Positions 56,774 through 64,000 of a stretch of DNA of 64,000 bases are shown here, piece after piece; the stretch's first letter is position 1; the number at the start of each line of letters is the position of its first letter. Made by a program: the position numbers and the translations under genes. Location: the NCBI GenBank assembly GCA_963854735.1, contig OY978102.1:1-64000 (forward strand). Direction: 5' to 3'. The notes beneath the pieces are model-generated. The model made no database searches and had not been told where the DNA came from. It worked only from the letters and a program-made list of their open reading frames with translations. This stretch comes from Marvania coccoides. Its lineage: Eukaryota > Chlorophyta > Trebouxiophyceae > Chlorellales > Chlorellaceae.

Positions 56774-58399
56774 ATGAGCTTGCTACGCCAGTCGCTCTTG
56801 GCACAGCGGGTGATGGCTTCAATCACGGGCTTGAGGGCACCCTGGGGCACAAGCGACGGGGCGGCGGGGGCTGTCGCACTCCCCACGATATGGCAGCACG
56901 TGTTCTTCTCCACCGAGGCGGGCAGCGGCGAGGGTGCCAAAGCGGAGAAGCCCAAAAAACGCGGTCGCCCGCCCAAGGCCAAGGCTGCTGCTGCTGCTGA
57001 GGAAACCCCCAGCGCGTCTGCAACAGAGGCAGCGCCGCCATCGACTTCAGCTGCAGCAGCAGCAGCGGCAGAACCAACCCCGGCTTCTTCTGCTGCAAGC
57101 ACACCGCCAGCAGCAGCAACAACACAGCTGCAGCCTTCACAGACGACGCCTCTTCGCCGCCCCAAGCACCCTGTGGAGGGCATCGCCACTGTGTCTTTCC
57201 TGCTGCCCCCTCGTGACCCCTCCACCCTTCACTCTGGGGCCACCGTTGCCGACCTTTTCCCTTCCGCCACGTCAACCTCTGCCCCAGTCCCTGTGCGCGC
57301 CTACGTTGACGTTCCGCCTGGCACCCTCCCTGAGGCCGAGGCTGTGTTCTACCACGACCCCATCCTCACCGCAGACCGCATCAAGCAGCCTCACTACGGC
57401 TGCAAGGGCGTCACCGCCGAGTTCGACACCAACAAGCGCCGCGCCATCATGCACCGCGCAGCGCTGGCCAAGCTCGTTGACGCGGTGGCGTCGCAGCAGC
57501 ACCGCGCCGTGCTGGTGGACGGCTGGACGGGGTCGGGGAAGAGCGTTGCGCTGTACGCCGTGGCGGCGGCAGTGCGCGCAGCAGGGTGGGTGGTGATGTA
57601 CGTCCCCTCTGCTGCCGTCATGGTCGAGGGTGGGCGGTTTTACCGCAGCGACGTTGAAGGCGACCCCTTGTGGGACACCCCCGAGGCAGCCAAGCGGATC
57701 ATCACTGGCGTTGTGGACGCGCACGCAGACCAGCTGCGCAGCATGCCCAGCACGGTGCCTGGCGCGCCCACGCTGTACGACGTGGCGCAAGCGGGGCTGG
57801 CGGCGGGCGCCACCCCCCGTGCGGTCGTGGAGGCTGCCATTGCGCTGAAGGACGGCATCCTAGGGTACCCAGCTGGGGGCGAGGTGAAGGGCGCGGCTGT
57901 GATTGTGGACGGCTACAACACGCTGTACTCCCACACCGCCTACCACGAGCCCATGAGCCAGTTTCATCGCCGCTCCATCGGCTGTGACGAGCTCCGCCTG
58001 GCCACAGCTTTCAGGGTGCTGGACCCCACCCAGCCCCACCTGGCGGGCGGCACGGGCGCCTCCGAGAGCGTGGCCATCGCTGCGCCCACGTTTGGGGCGC
58101 GCGTGAGCCCCACGTTGGCACTGCCGCTGGCGGCCAACACGCTCACCGTGAGGGTGCCTCGCTACGACCTGGGGGAGGTGGCAGTCGTGGCTGCGGTCGC
58201 CGCAGCTGGCAACGCCATTCCCGGGGTGCCCTCTGAAGCTGCGTTGCGTCGTGCTTTGGCGCTGACCAACGGCAACGCCAAGGAGTTGAGGGAGCAGCGG
58301 GCGACGCTGCTGCTGGAAGAGGGGCCGCTGGGGCTGTCGATGGGGTACAAGGTGGCGGCGCTGCAGAAAAAGGCATACAGCCTGGCTCTGGATGCGTGA
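56774..58399 (+). CDS. DAP3: Mitochondrial ribosomal protein mS29 (DAP3)
   Basis: A single exon encodes 541 residues. The N-terminus (MSLLRQSLLAQRVMASI) is an amphipathic, basic mitochondrial presequence. A 90-residue Ala/Pro/Gln-rich linker follows and contains an AT-hook-like KKRGRPPKAK. The C-terminal 360 residues are the DAP3/mS29 P-loop GTPase-like domain of the small mitoribosomal subunit: Walker A DGWTGSGKSVALYAV, then AAGWVVMYVPSA, and Walker B-like AAVIVDGYNTLYSHTAYHE. A Leu-rich helical C-terminus follows. No intron. The AT-hook is not a standard feature of the family. Confidence 0.9.
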   Translation: MSLLRQSLLAQRVMASITGLRAPWGTSDGAAGAVALPTIWQHVFFSTEAGSGEGAKAEKPKKRGRPPKAKAAAAAEETPSASATEAAPPSTSAAAAAAAEPTPASSAASTPPAAATTQLQPSQTTPLRRPKHPVEGIATVSFLLPPRDPSTLHSGATVADLFPSATSTSAPVPVRAYVDVPPGTLPEAEAVFYHDPILTADRIKQPHYGCKGVTAEFDTNKRRAIMHRAALAKLVDAVASQQHRAVLVDGWTGSGKSVALYAVAAAVRAAGWVVMYVPSAAVMVEGGRFYRSDVEGDPLWDTPEAAKRIITGVVDAHADQLRSMPSTVPGAPTLYDVAQAGLAAGATPRAVVEAAIALKDGILGYPAGGEVKGAAVIVDGYNTLYSHTAYHEPMSQFHRRSIGCDELRLATAFRVLDPTQPHLAGGTGASESVAIAAPTFGARVSPTLALPLAANTLTVRVPRYDLGEVAVVAAVAAAGNAIPGVPSEAALRRALALTNGNAKELREQRATLLLEEGPLGLSMGYKVAALQKKAYSLALDA

Positions 58400-58651
58400 T
58401 GCACCAAACATAACAGAAACGACATAATGTTATTCGAGGGCATGCGAGGAATTTTTAAGAGAGCCCGAATCATGCAGTGGTTTGGCGTTTTACTGTTATT
58501 AATGATGTAACCAGTTTTTCAATACAAGTGCAACGCAAATACAACGTAAAATTACAACAGCAGCAGGTTCATTCAAAGAGGGAAAGAGTTCATTGAGCAA
58601 CACAGAAAATTGAGAGTATGTTTCAATTGGTCTCATTCATCCAGGCCATAT

Positions 58652-59671
58652 TCATGAAGGCGGCAAATCAACAGCGCTACCTTCTTCTTCTGCTCCCCCC
58701 ATTGTCTGGTGGCATGCGCAGGGCAATTTCCGCGGCCATGGCTCGCTTAGAACCCGCTCTGCCAGCGCCTCCCACGGCGCGTACCGAGCCTGACGCGACA
58801 GCGCCGACGCTCCCGACGTTGACGTCATCACCCACACCTCGGTGGCATCCACAGGCAATGGCCAACCAGTAGGAAGCACGCGCTGGCGTCCTACCTCTAT
58901 GGTCTTGGGACACCGCGCCGACTTTGTGATTCGCAACACATACCCCGCAACCGCAGCAGCGTTTCCTGCAGTCTGCGGCTTTTCTTTGCCAGCTCGTCCG
59001 CCCTCAAACAACTCCACAAACTGGCGCTTGCCGGAGAACGCGACAACCACCGGGGCACCGCATTTGCCGCATGTGCACCCCACGCTGGCCTCCGCGCGCT
59101 TTACATGGGCCGCGAGCCTGTCGTAGAAGGGCCGCCGCCACGCGTCAAAGTCTTTCTTTGTGAATTTTGAGCTGTCGGTGCCTGGGAATCCGCTGCCCAC
59201 GTCGGTGAAGCCCACTCCAGCAACGGCAGGCATCTTGGCGTCGTCCACAGCTCCTCTGATTTGGCTGGGCGGGGCCAGCCCCGTGTCCGCCAGGATGCGC
59301 CACATGAAGTTGGATTTGTTTGCGTAAAAATGGCCTTCCCGCCAGGCCGTTTCTGACGGGTTGTGGCCAATGATGATGAGGCGGAGCGGGTTTGACTCGA
59401 GGTACTCCAGCGCCAGCCCCTTGGTGCCATGTTTTAGCTTGGTTTCAGGGCGTTCAGCAGTAGGCTTGGTTGCTTGCCGCTGTGGAGCTGGTGCCGGGTG
59501 CGATGGCTCGGGGGCGCTGCGTTTCTTGCCCACGAATTTAAACGCCTAAATGAGGTATTTGAAAACGAAGGATTCGCCCGTAATGAGGGGCCGGTGGAAA
59601 CATAAATTGAAGTGAAAACCATCAAAAAAAAAAGGGCAAACCTCGAAGGGAAGGGCGGCTTTTTGCTGCAT
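58652..59671 (-). CDS. TDG/MUG-type uracil/thymine-DNA glycosylase
   Basis: Two exons, 59642-59671 and 58652-59545, give 307 residues. The short first exon supplies the ATG (MQQKAALPFE), because the main frame otherwise opens with GTG. The uracil-DNA glycosylase fold of the MUG/TDG family is shown by LRLIIIGHNPSETAWREGHF, which keeps the Asn of the GxNP active-site motif, and YANKSNFMWRILADTG. The intercalating-loop region is VMTSTSGASALSRQARY. The family excises U or T from mismatches with G, including products of 5-methylcytosine deamination. A Lys/Pro-rich N-terminus suggests nuclear location. It fits a genome with active cytosine methylation. Confidence 0.85.
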
Positions 59672-60377
59672 GCTTTGATCGCTTTGATCGCTTTGATCGC
59701 ATTAATGCTTGAAATAAGAGTCGAAAGTTGACATCATATCATTTTAAATTTTAAATTTTAAACTTTTGTCGTTAAACTTCCACGCGTGCATGGCCTAAAA
59801 TTTGTATTCTCGTCTGAAAAATGTGTGATTACAGCTTGTGAGCTGTCGCCTTTAAAAAAAACGGGTTTTGAAGCTTATCCCTCTTAAGTAGCTTAATATT
59901 AATATTGGGCGACAATATGTCGGCTTCCAGAAATGTGGACGACACGACGCTGTTCGAGGTCTCATGCGGTTGAATAAATAAATTAATGTCAGGGGCATTG
60001 CCAAGTTCACATCAGCATTTTTGAACTTGCCTTTGAGCGTTGATCGCTTCGTTGTTTTTCGAAATATTGAAGCCCAAAGCTCCAACCCACCGCCGCAGCA
60101 CCAAGTGAGACTCGACGAGTTCATTGAATTTATTGGGAATTTTAGTTTAGTTGAGCAGTGCAGCGCTTTCAGGGCCCGTTTTGCGAAATTGTCTTTCGTG
60201 GTGGGTGCTGGACGGCTTTCCGGGCAAGACGATCTCCTCGTTTTCCGTTGGCTGTCGCTCTTGACTGAGTTCCAAGGGGGGGTAAAGTAAGTTTTGCATT
60301 GATTCAGATTCTCAAAGAGAATATATGGCCTCACAACCCACCAGGTATTTTTTTTTCCTTTGCTGCAGAGTGCCGCG
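59672..60377. other. Divergent spacer; likely 5' UTR and UTR intron of the beta-helix gene
   Basis: AT-rich from 59672 to 59900, with a 9-base tandem repeat CTTTGATCG three times (59673-59699) and an ATTTTAAA tandem run (about 59742-59765). A frame from 60021 to 60290 opens with TTG and has no motif. GTAAGT near 60288 and a pyrimidine-rich TGCTGCAG near 60368 could bound a 5' UTR intron of the downstream gene. Confidence 0.4.
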
Positions 60378-62050
60378 ATGACCCCACCAGCTGTGACAGC
60401 CATTCTCTTATTCTTTCTAGCATTAATATGCTGCTCTAAGGCCTCAGCGATGGGCCTGAAGCCGCAGTCCCCGGTGTGCAAAATGTTTAAGTTTGCGCGC
60501 TATTTCAGGGCGACCACCTTTGCCAAATTCCAATGGTATGGCCAGAGAGCACAGGCAGGAGACATGATTGAGCTGATGCCTGGAACGTATAAGATTGGCA
60601 GCGGGGCTATGAACCCGGAGAATCCGGGGCAAGGTTATTCGGTTGACGTTGACGAAGACGGGGGAAGGGGCCCCACAATGGCCGTAAACGGCACTATTTT
60701 CAAGCGCATTGGGCAGAAAAACAAGCGCATCGTGTTTTGTGGCACCCCTGGATTCACCGTCATCGATGGCCAAGGCAAAATGCTCGCTCAGTCAGCAATT
60801 CGCATTGTGCAGTCGAAATTCGTGGTTGTCGCGGGATTTAGCCTGGAGTATGTCCTCAAAGGTGTGTCGTTTGTCCTTTCTATCCATTCAATCAATCGTC
60901 TTTCAAACACTGCGTATCTTTCTTCTTCTCATCAGGTCTGGATGTCCAAGCAACGTCATATTCGACTTTCAGTCACATTGCGACTAGGCAGACGCTGCAG
61001 GAGGGCATCAGGTTGAGATACAACAGCCAGGTGAGTATCATGTCTTCCGTATTTACATCCTTTTCAGTTATATTGACTTAATTATTTTCATTTCCTCGCA
61101 GCACAACGTTGTTGAGTACTGCAAGATCACCTTCACTGGCGTTTTATACAAAGGTTACGGGGAGGGGTGCTACATTGGAACCTCCAAGGTAGGATCTATT
61201 TATTTTTTCTGAAACTTGCAGATATCCTTTCAATCCAACGCAACATGTCGACTTCCTTCCCCATGCAATACAGAAAAACAGCGTTGATTATGGGCTTCCG
61301 CCTGATAGGTCTGACCACAATATCATTAGACACTCAAAATTCGGGCCTGGTATCACTGGGGAAGGTGTGTGACTTATTTTTCTGCGGGAGAGATTCACAA
61401 GTAGATTGAACAGAAAGAGTCGGTAGATTCACCGACATCTTCATCTTCTCATTTTCAACATTCGTGCAGCCATTGACATCAAAGAGTTTACTCGCTTCGG
61501 ACAAGTTCTGAACAACAAATTCGACGGCATGTCGCTGTCTGGCGTAAATGGTGCTCGCTCGTGGGTGGCAATTAAAGGCGAGGCAAAAAAGAACGTCAGC
61601 GAAGCAATCCTTGCCCTGTTTTCGTTATACCCAAATTCATCGTTTTTAATCTCGACCTCTTCTTTTCCAGGCACCTACTGGGTCATCAACTACAACATTG
61701 GCCAGGGATTGGCTCTTCGCGGCGCTGCTGGGTTCCGGTTAATTGCCCCTGCGCCAGGAGAGGGCTCGCACAACTCTTTCGTTGCCAACTACTGCTATGG
61801 ACTGACTAAAGGGAGATACTGCTTTTACGTCAGCCCTGGTACCTACGAAAACAGCATCACCTGCACAAATTACAATTTTCCGTTGCCCAAGCAAGAATTT
61901 TCCGAGGCCAAGTACGGCAATTTCAACGCCACATGCGGTGTCGAACGGCGTGCTGCTATCGTAGAAAATGTCCCTTCGGTGATGCCCAACTATAAAGTGG
62001 CCAAACTGGAATTGGGGACCGGCGAAACGGCCAGGCCTGTTTGGGATTAA
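60378..62050 (+). CDS. Secreted right-handed beta-helix-like protein
   Basis: Six exons, 60378-60861, 60936-61030, 61102-61188, 61274-61364, 61470-61577 and 61671-62050, give 414 residues. The N-terminal LLFFLALICCSKASAM is a signal peptide. The body resembles pectate-lyase-like beta-helix proteins: GDMIELMPGTYKIG, KRIVFCGTPGFTVIDGQG and RIVQSKFVVVAGFSLEYV. Later coils include LRYNSQHNVVEYCKITFTG and NIIRHSKFGPGITGE, and several Cys occur in the C-terminal third. The last intron starts with GC (AAAG|GCGAGG) and is open and 93 bases long, so it may be retained. Substrate unknown; a polysaccharide-binding or lyase role in the cell wall is an inference. A tandem paralogue starts at 63764. Confidence 0.75.
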
Positions 62051-62284
62051 TTTCTTTTTCTGAAGCTCTCTGAATTGTGTTTGGTAGTGCTGCTACTGTC
62101 AGCCACAGAACAACCGTCTAATATTTTAAAATGCCGATTTTATGGGGAGGGTGGGTATTGAATACATTTTGTTATTTTGGGTTTGACCATTTTTTTTATG
62201 TCCACCCTGCCTTTTGTTTCCTCCTTCCACAGTCCAAGTTTTTTAATTTACTCGTTAAATTTTTAATCTGATGCTAGAGTTTCA

Positions 62285-62495
62285 AGGTTTTACATATGGT
62301 TTAACGTTCTCCTACAGAAGGCGCTCCTATAGAGACCTGCAAGGCAACGTGCCACTCCCCGCCACAGTAAGGCAGGGTACCCCCTTCCATCCGTGGGATC
62401 AACCTCAGGTACTGGGGGCGTACGGATACAACATTGCGCCGACACCGCACCGTCGCCCACGATGTAAGACTCTGGCCCCTGCCTTCCTGAGTCCC
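62285..62495 (+). repeat. Dispersed repeat, copy 2
   Basis: Same orientation and borders as the subtelomeric copy at 903-1103, with a few substitutions and about ten extra bases near the left end. It sits between two tandem beta-helix genes, showing that the family is not confined to the chromosome end. Confidence 0.85.
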
Positions 62496-63763
62496 TCAAT
62501 GGAAAAAAAATTATCAAAAGTTTGTACCATTTACTGCACAGCCACGTGGCAGATGCTGCATGAGAGCTGTAATGGAGGGGAGTGGCTTTAACGAATGCCT
62601 GATGTTTTATAGTCAAGAGCATGATTAAGGGCTGAATGTGTGCAGTGCGGCTGTACAGTGCTTCAATGAGTGGCACCGGGGAACGGGATGTCTGCTCTGT
62701 GTTGCAGCCCGCATGTGCCCATCGTAAATAATTGTTGGGGGAGTGGGGGGGGGAGTGGGGGGGGGGGGGGGGGGGGGGCATTAGAAATAGCTATACGAGG
62801 GCAGTCCGGATACAATGCATGGTTTTTCTTTGCCAGGCTGCCGCCCATTTTGTCAAAATGTATGTTTAGAGACCTGGTAGCCAGACGCGCGCCACGCATT
62901 TGAAGCAGCATGTTCTACATTTTAATCGGTCTGGTCCATGCTGATCAGTGGGCTCTGCAGCAGGCCAGACTCACCGCTCTAGAGGTCAACGTTGTCTGTC
63001 TCGGTCAGACTCCAATGTGGAGCACACCACCGCGAGAATGAATAGTTCGCTAGCTGCCATTTCTAAGTGGAATTCACAATTCGGAATGCTAATACGTTCG
63101 AATTCTAAATAAATGCATAACTCGATTATTTGCATCCAGCCTCTGGTCTGCCAATTGTTTTGCTGTGTTGATGTTTGGCATTCAAAATTACAAATTCGCC
63201 ATTATAAACCGTTGTATTTTGCCTCGTCGAGCCTCTCGTAGTCCTGCCATCTTTCTTCATTTCAAGAGGTTCTGCTTTTTTGTCAGTACACATATATTTA
63301 ACCTCCAAGCTCCTCGTTTGCATTTTTTTATATGGCTCGCATTGGCTATTGGTGCTTCTTCTCATCTATCTCTCTACCAGGTTGGTTGAGATTAACAAGA
63401 TCACATACTTTAGAATTTCATAGGCAGGCTTACAATCGAAGGCTCACTACTCTCCGAGTATCATTTAAATATGCATTGTTTAAAATTGAGGAGTGCGCGC
63501 ATCGCAGGAACTCGATTATCTCATTTTAACTTACCACGACCCCCCCCCCCACCCCCACCCCCCACCACCACACACACAAGGATAGGTACGGTTTTCTATG
63601 ACAAATGGATGAAACAATGCGTGACACAGCTCCCACCCCGCCAGTTAAGACAAACACAAGAACCAAACCAACCGTCTTCTTTAAAGACTACGTGCCTTCC
63701 GTTTCTTCTTAAACCGGCGTTTCAGTCAGACTCCGGTCTTTTTTGCTTCCAAAGACGAGAAGA
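62496..63763. other. Spacer between tandem beta-helix genes; G and C runs
   Basis: 1.27 kb without a supported gene. A G-rich stretch at 62736-62778 includes a run of about 22 G. A C-rich stretch lies at 63540-63564. The last 200 bases should hold the promoter of the gene at 63764. Confidence 0.45.
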
Positions 63764-64000
63764 ATGCAGTCTGTTTTCGTCGTTGTTGTTTTCATCGCTG
63801 TGCTCAGCTTGCACACCGCCTGGGGGCAGTTGACGCCTTTGAGTGGGATTTGTCAAAAGTTCAACTATACACGGTAAGACATTTGAATGAAAAACTGAGG
63901 TTAATTGCCACTCGAAAGCAAAAATAATTGCTGAGTCTCTGCCGGTGTTGTTGATGTTCAGGTACTTCCGAATCTCTTCATATGCCGAGTTGCAGTATTA
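63764..64000 (+). CDS. Secreted beta-helix-like protein, paralogue, cut by window edge
   Basis: Exon 1 is 63764-63873, and exon 2 starts at 63962 and runs off the window. The signal peptide (VFVVVVFIAVLSLHTAWG) is followed by CQKFNYTR|YFRISSYAELQYY. This matches CKMFKFARYFRATTFAKFQWY of the gene at 60378-62050, so the two are tandem paralogues. The intron after the CxxF...R motif is absent from the first paralogue. The 3' portion lies beyond the window. Confidence 0.75.

Noticed and set aside
59852..60481. 209-codon minus-strand frame
   Set aside because: Overlaps the signal-peptide exon of the beta-helix gene in antisense and has no recognisable motif.
1..64000. CRISPR arrays, bacterial operons, rRNA or tRNA genes
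   Set aside because: No spaced direct repeats, no Shine-Dalgarno-led operons and no rRNA or tRNA sequence were recognised. The DNA is plainly nuclear eukaryotic.

Overview
The window is a chromosome end from a nuclear genome, most likely a green alga (Chlorophyta). It opens with a CCCTAAA array (TTTAGGG telomere, the plant and Chlorella type, not the TTTTAGGG of Chlamydomonas) in the orientation of a left chromosome end. The genes have GC-rich exons, short GT-AG introns and AT-richer intergenic DNA. Their content is plastid-eukaryote: starch synthase III with three CBM53 modules, a chromomethylase-type DNA methyltransferase, an ABC1K kinase, an MFP1-like plastid protein and a plant PLAC8-like Cys-rich protein. 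I cannot name the species.

Layout. 1-352 telomere. 353-6763 is a gene-poor subtelomeric zone: one copy of a dispersed repeat (903-1103), the 3' end of a dead non-LTR retrotransposon (1786-2130), a multi-exon gene for an unrecognised disordered acidic protein (2910-5144) and a near-perfect 0.7-kb palindrome with a Cys-rich reading frame in each arm (5328-6034). From 6.7 to 59.7 kb the DNA is gene-dense with conserved eukaryotic genes on both strands: NUP43-like, starch synthase III, a WD40 protein, an F-box protein, a PLAC8-like protein, an ABC1K kinase, gamma-glutamyl hydrolase, an enoyl-CoA hydratase/isomerase, NUP214, NAD+ synthetase, an SGNH hydrolase, a glomulin/ALF4-like protein, an MTP18-family protein, two small paralogous unknowns, a chromodomain protein, a chromomethylase, a CCCH/polyQ/MYND protein, an MFP1-like protein, a class I histone deacetylase, UDP-galactopyranose mutase, mitoribosomal mS29 (DAP3) and a TDG/MUG-type DNA glycosylase. 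From 60.4 kb to the end are a secreted beta-helix-like protein, a second copy of the dispersed repeat, and the first exons of a tandem paralogue cut by the window edge.

Exon structures were worked out by hand from GT/AG sites, reading phase and protein-family continuity. In every multi-exon model given, the exon lengths sum to a multiple of three. Many neighbours are divergent with 230-550 bp between start codons, so bidirectional promoters are likely (ABC1K/GGH, NUP214/NAD synthetase, glomulin-like/MTP18, chromodomain protein/CMT, UGM/mS29). Three themes recur: chromatin and DNA methylation (CMT, chromodomain protein, HDAC, TDG-like glycosylase), the nuclear pore (NUP43, NUP214), and AT-hook motifs in proteins predicted to act in organelles (MFP1-like, mS29).
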